Source: Paenibacillus sp. HGH0039 (lineage in GTDB: Bacteria; Bacillota; Bacilli; Paenibacillales; NBRC-103111). Taken from it: a stretch of 64,000 bases of DNA. Positions 44,574 to 53,551 of this stretch are shown in pieces. The notes under the pieces were generated by a model. The model was not told the DNA's origin. It did no database searches and saw only the letters and a list, made by a program, of their open reading frames with translations. Every line of letters begins with the position of its first letter. Positions within the stretch are counted from its first letter, which is position 1. Both the position numbers and the translations under genes were made by a program. Location: contig NZ_KE150413.1 in assembly GCF_000411255.1 (NCBI RefSeq), forward strand, positions 486,794 through 550,793, given 5' to 3'.

Positions 44574-45287
44574 TCAGATCGGAAGAGCCAGATAAGCGAT
44601 ATCGATAATCTTTAACGTAAGAGGATCAATTGTATACTGCTGTTTGTACCGGTCTGTGAATGTTTTTCCGTCCAGGTTATATTCGATTTCTCCCTTAATG
44701 GTAACGATAGTTTTCCCGCCTGCGATCTCATGGGTGGCGATGATGTTGCGGTTCAGCTTCCGCAGGGGGAGATGGTCCCCCGGACGCGAGAGATAGCTGC
44801 CGTCGCTTTCTTTCATATAGCCGTAGTCGAAAAAGCGGGCGGCCAGATTCGGTCCGTAGACGGTTTCGAGCTGTTTCAACAGTTCTCCGCGGCCCTTCTC
44901 ATCCAAGGTTCCTTTATCCGGCTGATAAAGCGTGTCAAACGTCCATTGCTCCACGGCGCCGTAATAATCTTTGGCAGCGACGGAGAGATCTTCTTTTGCG
45001 GCCGATGGCTTGGTCTTGAGAATTTCCGCTTGTTTGAGCGAATCGTTCCAGGTCACGGAAGCTCCGAGCAAATCACCCAACGATTTCAGGGGGACATACG
45101 TGCTGCCCTCGTAATTTAGCAGGGGAAGATCGGGAGAGTTGTATGTCTGCCCGTCAACGGTTACCGGATAGGTCGCCGCTTGAAGAAGATAGTCGATTAC
45201 AGGCTTGGCCCACACATCTGTCTGGGAGAAGAGCGTTCCGATCAGAATGCCTCCCGTTAAATAAAAAACCGGCTTTTTGCTTTTCAT
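44574..45287 (-). CDS. Stalk (copper amine oxidase-like N) domain secreted protein
   Basis: This 237-residue protein has an N-terminal signal sequence (KKPVFYLTGGILIGTLFSQ, cleavage probably after WA at 27), a stalk-type domain (about 35-95) with STYVPLKSLGDLLGASVTW, and a C-terminal region of DUF4309-like appearance with no known name. Stalk domains are very common in Paenibacillus secreted proteins and are thought to bind the wall or other surfaces. GGAGGG precedes ATG 45287. Function unknown. Confidence 0.8.
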   Translation of the reverse strand: MKSKKPVFYLTGGILIGTLFSQTDVWAKPVIDYLLQAATYPVTVDGQTYNSPDLPLLNYEGSTYVPLKSLGDLLGASVTWNDSLKQAEILKTKPSAAKEDLSVAAKDYYGAVEQWTFDTLYQPDKGTLDEKGRGELLKQLETVYGPNLAARFFDYGYMKESDGSYLSRPGDHLPLRKLNRNIIATHEIAGGKTIVTIKGEIEYNLDGKTFTDRYKQQYTIDPLTLKIIDIAYLALPI

Positions 45288-45501
45288 AATCGAATCCCTC
45301 CTGAATTTTCGGTCCGTCGGGTTTATCCGTGAACTAGGTCCGGCGGCTTTGAAACTTTAGACTGCAAGGGCAGGAGAAATGTTTCAATAAAAGAAAAATA
45401 TGTATGTTTTGCGATTTACGGTTTCTCCAAACGGTATGACCCGGCGTCTAAAAGGGCAACCTGATACCTAAATGACAGCGCTTTAAAAGGAGGAGACGCC
45501 C

Positions 45502-45762
45502 ATGATCTTGTACCAGCTTACCCAATGGCTTCAGGAGCATACCAGCATCCGCAAGGCGATTCAGCAGGAGGCGGGGGACCCCGGTGAACTTATGCAGCGC
45601 AAGGAACAGGTGGAGCGGCAGTTGATGGAACAGGCGGAGCGGTGGAGGAACGTGTACGCCGATGTGCCTGCCTTGCCCGCCGCCGATCAGTTTCCTTCCT
45701 GGTCTTCCGAGACGGGCGCCGGGTGGGAGGACACAGAGCCGGAATTCGACACGCCGCGCTGA
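45502..45762 (+). CDS. Small hypothetical protein, 86 residues
   Basis: The protein has a helical, charged first half (LYQLTQWLQEHTSIRK, RKEQVERQLMEQAERW) and an acidic tail. No motif is recognised. AAAAGGAGGAG precedes ATG 45502. It sits between the stalk-domain gene and the radical SAM gene, 100 nt before the latter. The 214 nt before it (45288-45501) show nothing I can assign. Confidence 0.55.
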   Translation: MILYQLTQWLQEHTSIRKAIQQEAGDPGELMQRKEQVERQLMEQAERWRNVYADVPALPAADQFPSWSSETGAGWEDTEPEFDTPR

Positions 45763-45791
45763 CAAGGCGCATGCGCCCGTATCCCTCCGCT

Positions 45792-45820
45792 TTGTCAACT
45801 CGGCGGGGTTCGTGTAGAAT
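45792..45820 (+). promoter_or_regulatory. Sigma-A promoter of the radical SAM gene
   Basis: TTGTCA (45792-45797), 17 bp, TAGAAT (45815-45820), one mismatch in each hexamer; 45 nt before the start codon. Confidence 0.65.
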
Positions 45821-45865
45821 AAGAACGATCCTTGATTTTATTGATAAAAGAGGTTGTAAACGACC

Positions 45866-47647
45866 ATGAATATCGTTCTTGCCACATTGAACGCCAAATA
45901 CATTCATACTTCGCTGGCTCTGCGGTACCTGAAGGCATTCAGCGAGCCCGAATTTCCGATTGATATCGTGGAGTACACGATCAAAGATCCGGCGATGAAC
46001 ATCGTTTCGGACTTATACGGCAAAAATCCCGACGTGCTCGGTTTTTCATGCTACATCTGGAACATTGAAGAAACACTCCGCGTCATCCGCATGATCAAAA
46101 AAATCCGTCCCGATCTGACCATCGTACTCGGCGGACCGGAAGTCTCCTACGATACGGAGGAATGGATGCGCACCGTTCCGGAAGTAGATTTTATCGTTAT
46201 GGGCGAAGGGGAAGAGACGTTCAAGCATTTCCTTCAGGAGCTGTCGACTACGCGGAAGTTTCATTTCGTGTACGGCATCGCGTACCGCAAAGGGGAAGAA
46301 ATTATTTTGACCCCCGGCCGTCCGAAGCTGGACCTGAATGCGATTCCTTCTCCACACCGGTTCGAAGAAGATCTTAAGGACCTCGGGAACCGGGTCGTTT
46401 ACTTCGAAACGAGCCGGGGCTGCCCGTTCTCATGCCAGTTCTGCCTATCCTCCATCGAGGTGGGGGTGCGCTATTTTGATATGGAGCGGACGAAGTCCGA
46501 AATCCTGTATCTCATAGCGAACGGAGCCAAACTTATTAAGTTTGTCGACCGGACGTTTAACATTAAGCGGGATTACGCCCTGGAAATTTTCCAGTTCCTG
46601 ATTGACAATCATCAGGGCTGCGTGTTCCAGTTCGAGATTACGGCCGATATTATGCGGCCCGAAGTGCTGGATTTCCTCGCCGAGAACGCGCCTCCGGGAA
46701 TTTTCCGCTTCGAGATCGGCGTCCAGTCCACGAACGATGAGACGAACAACCTGGTGAAGCGCCGCCAAAATTTCGCCAAGCTTACCCGCACGGTGACGAA
46801 GGTGAAGGAAAGCGGCAAAATCGACCAGCATCTGGATCTGATCGCCGGCCTTCCCGAGGAAAACTACGACTCCTTCCGCAAAACGTTCAACGACGTCTTC
46901 GCGCTTGGCCCCGAGGAGCTTCAGCTCGGGTTCCTGAAAATGCTCCGGGGAACCGGTCTGCGCATCGATGCGGCTAAGTACGGCTACATTTTCATGGATC
47001 AGGCGCCCTATGAGATTCTGGGCAACGACATTCTGCCGTTTACCGACCTGATCCGGATCAAACGTGTAGAAGACGTGCTGGAGAAATATTGGAACGCCCA
47101 CCGCACGGACCATACCGTGAATGACTTGATTGCCTCGGAATTTTCTTCGGCATTCGATTTCTTCCAGGAGTTCGGCGATTACTGGGAGGAAAGAGGCTGG
47201 CAGAAAATCGGCCACCAGCTGGAAGATTTATTCACCCGGCTGCATGCTTTCCTGACTTGGCGGGGCACCGAACGGATGGACGTTATCGAAGGGCTGATGA
47301 AGCTTGATTATTTCCTGAATCACAAATACAAGCCGCGTAAAATCTGGTGGGATTTCAAGCTGGACAAAGCCGAACAGAGCGATTATTTAAAAAGAGCCGC
47401 GGATCGTCCGGATGAAGTTTCCGGCAATTTCAGCGAGCTGCGCATGGGCGAAAAGGACCTGCACAAGCATGCCGTCATCGAAGTGATCCCGTTCGACTTG
47501 CAGCGCTACCTGCAGGACGGCTCGCTCGATACTTCGGCGGAATCGCTGCTGCTGGCCGTGTACCGGCCGGAAGCGGGCGGTCGGCCGTCCGTGTATTCGA
47601 TGCCGCTGGGCCGCGCATCGGCGGCGTCCGCGTCTGCCGGGAACTGA
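45866..47647 (+). CDS. B12-binding-domain radical SAM protein
   Basis: This 593-residue protein has an N-terminal cobalamin-binding-like domain (about 1-145, LGFSCYIWNIEETLRVIRM, VLGGPEVSYD) and a radical SAM core with CPFSCQFC (CX3CX2C) near residue 190. The C-terminal 150 residues form a DUF4080-like domain. Family members act in methylation or complex rearrangements, but this branch is not characterised. No partner gene is adjacent. It has its own promoter and terminator. Confidence 0.86.
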   Translation: MNIVLATLNAKYIHTSLALRYLKAFSEPEFPIDIVEYTIKDPAMNIVSDLYGKNPDVLGFSCYIWNIEETLRVIRMIKKIRPDLTIVLGGPEVSYDTEEWMRTVPEVDFIVMGEGEETFKHFLQELSTTRKFHFVYGIAYRKGEEIILTPGRPKLDLNAIPSPHRFEEDLKDLGNRVVYFETSRGCPFSCQFCLSSIEVGVRYFDMERTKSEILYLIANGAKLIKFVDRTFNIKRDYALEIFQFLIDNHQGCVFQFEITADIMRPEVLDFLAENAPPGIFRFEIGVQSTNDETNNLVKRRQNFAKLTRTVTKVKESGKIDQHLDLIAGLPEENYDSFRKTFNDVFALGPEELQLGFLKMLRGTGLRIDAAKYGYIFMDQAPYEILGNDILPFTDLIRIKRVEDVLEKYWNAHRTDHTVNDLIASEFSSAFDFFQEFGDYWEERGWQKIGHQLEDLFTRLHAFLTWRGTERMDVIEGLMKLDYFLNHKYKPRKIWWDFKLDKAEQSDYLKRAADRPDEVSGNFSELRMGEKDLHKHAVIEVIPFDLQRYLQDGSLDTSAESLLLAVYRPEAGGRPSVYSMPLGRASAASASAGN

Positions 47648-47663
47648 GCAGGCGCACGGCAGA

Positions 47664-47706
47664 AAGGCTCCCGCCCCCGTAACGAGGGGGCGGGAGCCTT
47701 TTTTTG
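47664..47706 (+). terminator. Rho-independent terminator
   Basis: GGCTCCCGCCCCC and GGGGGCGGGAGCC form a perfect 13-bp stem, followed by seven T. Confidence 0.8.
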
Positions 47707-47999
47707 CGCATAGGCTTCGTAGTGAGGCGATGCGCTCGGTTCCTTTTGCCGGATTTATCACGTATCCGCTGTTAGGAACCTCACGCGGCCGGGTAATGGC
47801 GGCTGGTCCGGGTCCGCCACCAGCTTCCCGGGGCGAAGCCGCACGATGCGCGGCAACTACGCCCCGGGCTCCTGTCGCAGCCCGCCGCGTTGCCCAAGGC
47901 TGCCGCCGCGCTGCCGGGCTCCTGCCGAGCGGAAGGGCCGCAAGACGGGCGCCAAACGGCATGCCGCTCCGTGCCAAGCCCGGCACTCTTGAAGCGGCG
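47707..47999. other. GC-rich intergenic region with a two-part hairpin
   Basis: No gene is supported in these 290 nt. CCCGGGGCG (47827-47835) and CGCCCCGGG (47860-47868) form a 9-bp outer stem, with an inner GCCGC/GCGGC stem. There is no T-run, so it is not a normal terminator. GC content is higher than in the flanking genes. Confidence 0.45.
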
Positions 48000-48977
48000 C
48001 TACACGGTCGCGCGTTCAATGAGGCGGAACGGCAGCTCCCGGTGTTCCACGGGGCTGGCGGGGTCCTGCAGGCGCTTCAGCAGCAGGGAGAAGGCCGTGC
48101 GCCCGATTTCGACGAGCCGGTTGTCGATCGTGGTGATATCGAACAGCTGCGCAATCGGGTGGTTGTCGAAAGAGACGATCGCCAGATCCTCCGGTACGCG
48201 GAGGCCGTTTTTGACCGCCTCGCTGATGATGCCGGCGGCTACCTGGTCGCCCGCCACGAGCAGAGCGGTCGGACGCTCCTCCATGTCCAGGATGCTGCGG
48301 ACTACCTCCGCTCCGTCTTCGATGGAGTAGATCTGGTAGAACATCCACTCCTCCCGGACGGGAACACCCGCCGAAGAGAGGGCGTCGGAAAAGGCACGCC
48401 GCCGGTTCCGGCTGTTAAAGCTGTGCCCCCGCCCCAGACAGTAGCCGATGCGGGTGTGTCCTTTTTCCAGAAGAAGCTGCATAGCCAGCCGGAAGCTGCC
48501 GTAATGGTCGATATGGACGGACGAGATCCGGTCGCTCTCGATATATTCGCAGGCAATGATCGGTCCGAACTGCGAGTAAGCCTCGATGACTTCCCACTCC
48601 AGGGATCGGGAACAGATCAGCAGGCCGTCGATCTGTTTGATCTTTAGCATGTTCAGCAGCTCGGTCTCTTTATCCGCCGCATAGTTCGTCTGGCTGACGA
48701 GCAGATGCACATTGGCTTCCAGCGCCTCTTGCGCGATTCCTTCCATAATGCTGTTGAAGTAGGGCAGATTAAGGTAGGGGATGACCACCCCGACCATGTT
48801 CGTTTTGCCGGTGATGAGATGAACCGCATTCACATTGCGGGAATAGTTAAGGCGGTGTACGACTTCCTGTACAGCCGCGCGTTTGGCTTCGCTGACGTAA
48901 GGATGGTCGTTGAGCACGCGGGAAACGGTCGCTACGGAGACTCCGGCCAGTCTGGCAATGTCCTTGATGTTGGCCAT
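48000..48977 (-). CDS. LacI family transcriptional regulator
   Basis: This 325-residue repressor has an N-terminal helix-turn-helix (about 3-25, IKDIARLAGVSVATVSRVLN) with the hinge region near 50, then a periplasmic-binding-like sugar domain (VGVVIPYLNLPYFNSIMEGI, GHTRIGYCLG, VAIVSFDN-like LAIVSFDNHPIAQ). The effector is probably a sugar. AAAGGAGG precedes ATG 48977. Divergent from the HAD gene; its target could be that gene or a distant operon. Confidence 0.9.
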   Translation of the reverse strand: MANIKDIARLAGVSVATVSRVLNDHPYVSEAKRAAVQEVVHRLNYSRNVNAVHLITGKTNMVGVVIPYLNLPYFNSIMEGIAQEALEANVHLLVSQTNYAADKETELLNMLKIKQIDGLLICSRSLEWEVIEAYSQFGPIIACEYIESDRISSVHIDHYGSFRLAMQLLLEKGHTRIGYCLGRGHSFNSRNRRRAFSDALSSAGVPVREEWMFYQIYSIEDGAEVVRSILDMEERPTALLVAGDQVAAGIISEAVKNGLRVPEDLAIVSFDNHPIAQLFDITTIDNRLVEIGRTAFSLLLKRLQDPASPVEHRELPFRLIERATV

Positions 48978-49168
48978 AGGTCCGGCCTCCTTTCTGTCCT
49001 CAGTTTAAAGCAGCCCGATCGTCCGCGTCAAAAATTTCGGGAGAGAGACTTGACGTGAAAAGCATTTCATACTTTACGCTTAATTCGCAAGCCTTCACGT
49101 CTCCGTCCGGCGTAACCTCCGGGGCGTTACGGATGAGGCGGTGGGCTTCTTATCAAGACCTTGATACC

Positions 49169-49198
49169 TCGACAGATTTTTTAGAACGAACTTATACC
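49169..49198 (+). promoter_or_regulatory. Putative promoter of the HAD gene
   Basis: TCGACA (49169-49174), 18 bp, TATACC (49193-49198). It is very near the start codon, so the leader would be short; weak call. Confidence 0.35.
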
Positions 49199-49215
49199 GG
49201 AAGGGGTATAGAGAG

Positions 49216-50025
49216 ATGGAGAGAGCGATCGTATTTTTTGATATCGACGGGACTTTGCTGGATGAAAATAAACAGATTCCCGCATCCACCCGTAAAGCCG
49301 TCAGGCTGCTGCAGGAACGGGGCGTGTTTACGGCCATAGCGACCGGGCGCGTACCGTCCATGTTCAAGGACGTGAGGGAAGAACTCGGCATTTCGTCCTA
49401 CGTGTCCATTAACGGACAGTACGTGCTGTTCGAAGGCCGTGAAATTTATTCGAATCCGATGGATCCCGCGAAGCTTGCGGAACTGGTCCAAGCGGCGGAC
49501 GAGCAGGGCCATCCCCTGGCGTACTGCGGCCACCCCGAGACTCGCGTAAGCAGCTCGCATCCGCATGTAAAGGAAAGCTACGATAACCTCAAGATTCCGT
49601 GTCCGGAAGCCGATCCGGAGTTTTACAAACATTCTGCGGTATTTCAGGGACATTTATTCTGCGACGCCGAAGCCGAGAAACTGTACGCCGAGCGGTACCC
49701 GCATTATCAGTTCATCCGCTGGCACGAGCATGCTCTTGATGTTCTGCCTGCCGGAAGCTCCAAAGCGATCGGCATTCAGGAAATGCTCAAAGCCGTCGGA
49801 ATTCCGAACGAGAATTGTTACGCTTTCGGCGACGGGCTGAACGATATTCAGATGCTCACCAGCGTAGGAACGGGAATCGCGATGGGCAATGCGGCCCCCG
49901 AAGCGAAAGCCGCGGCGGATGTGGTCACGGACTCGTGCTCCGAAGACGGCATTCTCAAGGGACTAGTCCGGGTAGGGCTGCTTCCCGAAGAGGCTCTGGA
50001 GAACCTGGGCGAACATGCCCGTTGA
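49216..50025 (+). CDS. HAD superfamily hydrolase, Cof type
   Basis: This 269-residue phosphatase has motif I FFDIDGTLLDENKQ with the nucleophile Asp, motif II ATGR, the motif III Lys in AGSSKAIGIQEML, and motif IV FGDGLNDIQML. A C2B cap lies in the middle. Members of the Cof/YwpJ group act on sugar phosphates or FMN. GGAAGGGG precedes ATG 49216. Substrate unknown. Confidence 0.9.
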   Translation: MERAIVFFDIDGTLLDENKQIPASTRKAVRLLQERGVFTAIATGRVPSMFKDVREELGISSYVSINGQYVLFEGREIYSNPMDPAKLAELVQAADEQGHPLAYCGHPETRVSSSHPHVKESYDNLKIPCPEADPEFYKHSAVFQGHLFCDAEAEKLYAERYPHYQFIRWHEHALDVLPAGSSKAIGIQEMLKAVGIPNENCYAFGDGLNDIQMLTSVGTGIAMGNAAPEAKAAADVVTDSCSEDGILKGLVRVGLLPEEALENLGEHAR

Positions 50026-50048
50026 GATCTTCCGTCTCGTACAACGCT

Positions 50049-50102
50049 AAAAAGCCTTCTTCCTTTTCGTGCGTCGGCACGGAGGGAAGAAGGCTTTTTT
50101 TA
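50049..50102. terminator. Bidirectional terminator
   Basis: AAAAAGCCTTCTTCC pairs with GGAAGAAGGCTTTTT, with an inner CGTGC/GCACG stem; T-runs on both strands. It lies between the HAD gene and manA. Confidence 0.78.
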
Positions 50103-50152
50103 TGTTCGGCCGCAGGGGCTTATCTATAGGCTAAGAGCCTGATGCCTCGGGC

Positions 50153-51118
50153 CTAAGGCAGATAAGAGCGCAGCACCGTCTGGCTGCCGCTTAGCGTGTA
50201 ACCGCCCAGCGTGGCCGGGAGCAGGAAGCAGTCGCCCGGCTTCATCGCCAGAGAGCCGTCCGCCCATTCCAGCGAACCGCTGCCTTCGCAGGCGATCAGC
50301 AGCGTGAAGCTTTCCGGTGTCGTGGACAAGTTCCACGGAGCGGTTACGATGCCTTTTTCCACCACGAAATAAGGGGAAGCGGCCAGCTCCAGCCATTCGT
50401 TCGGCGCAGCGTCCATCGTTTTCATGAAAGTAGCGCCGGCCTTTCCGAAGGCGATGACGTTCAGGGAGTCTTCGATATGAAGTTCCCGCGGCTTGCCGTC
50501 GAGTCCGGGGCGGTTATAGTCGTACAGGCGGTAAGTCGTATCCGAGTTTTGCTGGATTTCCGCTACCAGGACGCCGGAGCCCAGCGCATGGACCGTACCC
50601 GAAGGAATATAGAAGCTGTCGCCCTTCTCGGCTTCCACGGACATCATGGTATCGAGAATGCGATCCTCTTGAACGGCCGTTTGAAATTCGGAACGCGTGA
50701 TTCCGTCCTTCAGCCCGTAAATGATCTTGGCTCCGGGTTTGGCGTCCAGCACGTACCACATCTCGGTCTTTCCAAGCTCGCCCTGCGCGAGGTTCTCATA
50801 GTCATTGCCGGGGTGCACCTGAACGGAGAGGTCGTCGTTGCAGTCAAGCAGCTTGACGAGCAGAGGAAAACGTCCGTTTCCGGCGGAAGCGCCTTTCGTA
50901 CCGAACCATTCGGCGCCCAGCTTTTCCCGGACTTCGTCCAGGCCGAGGCCTTTCAGTTCTCCATTTGTAACGGTAGAGGTGCCGTTCGCATGATCCGCGA
51001 TCATCCAGCCTTCGCCGACATGGCCTTCGGGAATCTCGTAGCCGAATTCCTCCAGGGCGCGGCCGCCCCATACACGGTGTTTAAAATCGGGTTGAAAATG
51101 AATCGGGTAAGGTTTCAT
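50153..51118 (-). CDS. manA: Class I mannose-6-phosphate isomerase
   Basis: This 321-residue zinc enzyme interconverts mannose-6-phosphate and fructose-6-phosphate. Key marks are RVWGGRALEEFGYEIPEG at the start, LLVKLLDCNDDLSVQVHPGN with the zinc Gln and His, EMWYVLDAKPGAKIIYG, and IPSGTVHALGSGVLV. ATG 51118 overlaps the stop of the upstream methyltransferase by ATGA, so translation is coupled. It could feed GDP-mannose or amino-sugar pools for envelope polymers. Confidence 0.92.
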   Translation of the reverse strand: MKPYPIHFQPDFKHRVWGGRALEEFGYEIPEGHVGEGWMIADHANGTSTVTNGELKGLGLDEVREKLGAEWFGTKGASAGNGRFPLLVKLLDCNDDLSVQVHPGNDYENLAQGELGKTEMWYVLDAKPGAKIIYGLKDGITRSEFQTAVQEDRILDTMMSVEAEKGDSFYIPSGTVHALGSGVLVAEIQQNSDTTYRLYDYNRPGLDGKPRELHIEDSLNVIAFGKAGATFMKTMDAAPNEWLELAASPYFVVEKGIVTAPWNLSTTPESFTLLIACEGSGSLEWADGSLAMKPGDCFLLPATLGGYTLSGSQTVLRSYLP

Positions 51119-51720
51119 TTCAGTACTCCTCTCGGTTTCTTTTTCTCTATACCAATCAAGTAAGGCGACCGTGCCGCACTGTTGATAAACCGGTAGCAGA
51201 GCACGCTCCACATCTCCTGGGGAAGCGCGGCGGCCCAGCTTTCGACCGCCTGCGCCTCGGAAGCTCCGCCATCGTGGCCCGGATACAGGGCGATGGTGAG
51301 GATGCCGCCTTCGCGCAGAAGTAGGAGCGCGGCTTCCAGAGCGGGCAGCGTGGAAGCCGGCACGGTAATAACCCCGGGATCTGCGCCGGGCAGATACCCA
51401 AGGTTGAACATGACGGCGGCCGTCCGTCCCAGGCAGTCGTCCGGGACAGCGTCCGCCATGTCGGCATGGCTGCGCAGCAGAAGCGAGACCCGCTGCGCGC
51501 CGCCGGAGCCGTCCAGCTCGCGTTCCAGCCGCGTACGGGCCGTATCCAGCGCCTGCGGCTGGATATCGAAGCCGTACACGCGGCCGACGCGGCCGACGAG
51601 CCTGGCGAGGAAGAGGGTGTCCACTCCGTTGCCTACGGTGGCATCTACCACCGTATCGCCGGGGCGGACACGTTCCTCGATCCATTTATGCGCGCAGCTC
51701 AGAATGGAGAGAAATCCCAT
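51115..51720 (-). CDS. mnmM: tRNA 5-aminomethyl-2-thiouridine methyltransferase, YtqB/MnmM-like
   Basis: This 201-residue class I SAM methyltransferase has GDTVVDATVGNGVDTLFLAR as the SAM-binding motif and AVMFNLGYLPGAD as the YtqB-type catalytic motif. In Bacillus YtqB (MnmM) makes the last methyl transfer to form mnm5s2U34 in tRNA. The radical SAM gene next to it is the YtqA/MnmL type, and this pairing is the main support. GGAGG precedes ATG 51720. It shares an ATGA overlap with manA. Confidence 0.8.
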   Translation of the reverse strand: MGFLSILSCAHKWIEERVRPGDTVVDATVGNGVDTLFLARLVGRVGRVYGFDIQPQALDTARTRLERELDGSGGAQRVSLLLRSHADMADAVPDDCLGRTAAVMFNLGYLPGADPGVITVPASTLPALEAALLLLREGGILTIALYPGHDGGASEAQAVESWAAALPQEMWSVLCYRFINSAARSPYLIGIEKKKPRGVLK

Positions 51721-51732
51721 GGCGGCCTCCGC

Positions 51733-52701
51733 TTATACCGGTCCGGCGGGGGTTGCGGGCGTCCAGAGCTTCCCCTGCCAAGTATCCCGGCGTTTGAGTT
51801 CGGCGTCGATCGCGTTCAGCACTTCCCATTTCTTCAGGCTCCACATGGGGCCGATGAGCAGATCGCGCGGCGCATCGCCGGTCAGCCGGTGAACGATCAT
51901 TTCCGGCGGGAGCAGCTCGAGCGTATCGACGATGAGCTTGATGTATTCATCCTGCTCCAGGAAGCGCAGCAGGCCCGCTTCGTACTGCTTCACCATCGGC
52001 GTTTTGCGCATCAGGTGGAGCAGATGGATTTTGATGCCCTGCACATCCATGGCGGCGACGGCTTTCCCGGTTTCGATCATCATATCATCGGTTTCCTGAG
52101 GCAGTCCGTAAATAATATGCGCACAAGTGCGGATGTTGTGTTTTCTCAGCTTGGCGACCGCTTCCGTGTAGCACTGCGTGTCATGGGCCCGGTTAATAAG
52201 GGTCGACGTGCTTTCGTGAATGGTCTGAAGGCCCATCTCGACCCACAGGTAGGTGCGCTCATTAAGCTCGGCCAGATATTCCACGACATCGTCGGGCAGG
52301 CAGTCCGGCCGCGTGGCGATGGAGAGCCCTACAACGCCGGGCTGCTGAAGAATGACTTCGTAATACTCCCGCAGCTCGTCCACGGGCGCGTAAGTGTTGG
52401 TGTAGGCTTGAAAATAGCCGATGTACTTCGCATCCGGCCATTTCTGGTGCTGGCGGTCCCGGATCGTGTTAAACTGCGTCACCAGGTCGTCGCGGCGTCT
52501 TCCCGCAAAGTCGCCGGACCCTCTTGCGCTGCAGAATGTGCAGCCTCCGGTAGCGATTTTGCCGTCCCTGTTCGGGCATGTGAAACCCGCGTCCAGCATG
52601 ACTTTAAATACCTTCTCGCCGAACTGGCGGCGCATCTCGTAATTCCATGTATGAAACCGTTTATCCCCCCACAGGAGAGGCTCGGTTGTAATTGCGTTCA
52701 T
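51733..52701 (-). CDS. mnmL: Radical SAM protein, YtqA/YhcC (MnmL-like)
   Basis: This 322-residue protein belongs to the TIGR01212 family. The cluster motif is spread as CPNRDGKIATGGCTFC (Cys spacing longer than CX3CX2C, typical here); QAYTNTYAPVDELREYYE and GLSIATRPDCLPDDVVEYL follow. In Bacillus, YtqA (MnmL) is linked to removal of the carboxymethyl group from cmnm5U34 before methylation by MnmM. AAAGGAG precedes ATG 52701. The downstream gene is the MnmM partner, 12 nt away. Confidence 0.8.
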   Translation of the reverse strand: MNAITTEPLLWGDKRFHTWNYEMRRQFGEKVFKVMLDAGFTCPNRDGKIATGGCTFCSARGSGDFAGRRRDDLVTQFNTIRDRQHQKWPDAKYIGYFQAYTNTYAPVDELREYYEVILQQPGVVGLSIATRPDCLPDDVVEYLAELNERTYLWVEMGLQTIHESTSTLINRAHDTQCYTEAVAKLRKHNIRTCAHIIYGLPQETDDMMIETGKAVAAMDVQGIKIHLLHLMRKTPMVKQYEAGLLRFLEQDEYIKLIVDTLELLPPEMIVHRLTGDAPRDLLIGPMWSLKKWEVLNAIDAELKRRDTWQGKLWTPATPAGPV

Positions 52702-52861
52702 GAGGTTTCAGTACTCCTTTTTCAAATCTGACTTTTCCTATTGTAGCCCAAAACAAAAGGGAATGCACCCCTTCCTCTGCCAGTATGTACCCCGTTTAAA
52801 GCAACCCGGGCCGGACATCCTAAGGGAGCAATAAAACAACTGCTTTGAAAGGGGACTGTCC

Positions 52862-53458
52862 ATGAAAAAGCTTCGCTATGCTACGCTTGCTGTTGCCCTG
52901 ACTTCTATGCTTACGGTGGGTGCCGCGCACGCCAGCACGTTGGGAACAGGTTCGACAACAGGAACGACCAACACGACGGTGACCGGCACGACGACTCCGG
53001 GGACAACCATGAACGGTGTCAACCCGAACGCCACAGCTCCGGATCAGCTGAACCGCGCATACAGCACGGGCCGTAACGCCGTAACAGGTACGGTAGGCGC
53101 TGTAACCGGCGGTGTGACCGGTGCCGTCACCGGTGCCGTAAACGGCGCAGCAACGGGTGCGGCGACAGGCGCAGCGACAGGCACAACCAGCGGCGTGAAT
53201 ACCTACGGTACGGGTTATAACGGCAACACAGGCACGTACGGAACGACCGGTACGGTCGGTACCAACGGCAACCGTATGATGGACCGCATGAGCACGACGG
53301 GCACCAACAACCGCGGTGCTTACGACACGTCCACTTACCGTACGTACGGAACGACCCGCAACAATACGAACTGGGGCTGGCTCGGTCTTCTCGGCCTCGT
53401 CGGTCTGGCCGGTCTGGGCGGACGCAACAGAAGAGAGAACGAAATTCATAACCGTTAA
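52862..53458 (+). CDS. Secreted Thr/Gly-rich protein with WGxxGxxG-type C-terminus
   Basis: This 198-residue protein has a signal peptide (MKKLRYATLAVALTSMLTVG, AHA cleavage near residue 24), a long low-complexity region rich in Thr, Gly, Asn and Ala (with VTGAV and ATGAA repeats), and a C-terminal WGWLGLLGLVGLAGLGGRNR. The last part matches WGxxGxxG/MYXO-CTERM-like tails: a Trp-Gly helix then basic residues, which may target a sorting enzyme. AAAGGGGA precedes ATG 52862. Function unknown; a surface or matrix role is likely. Confidence 0.68.
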   Translation: MKKLRYATLAVALTSMLTVGAAHASTLGTGSTTGTTNTTVTGTTTPGTTMNGVNPNATAPDQLNRAYSTGRNAVTGTVGAVTGGVTGAVTGAVNGAATGAATGAATGTTSGVNTYGTGYNGNTGTYGTTGTVGTNGNRMMDRMSTTGTNNRGAYDTSTYRTYGTTRNNTNWGWLGLLGLVGLAGLGGRNRRENEIHNR

Positions 53459-53461
53459 TCC

Positions 53462-53512
53462 ACGGGAAGCAGAAGGGCATCTCTTTTGGAGATGTCCTTT
53501 CCCGTCTTTTTA
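53462..53512 (+). terminator. Rho-independent terminator
   Basis: GGGCATCTC and GAGATGTCC form the inner stem, with ACGGGAA and TTCCCGT as the outer stem, followed by CTTTTT. Confidence 0.7.
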
Positions 53513-53551
53513 AACGAAATTGTTAATTCGCTGACAGGGAGGTGAAAAGAG

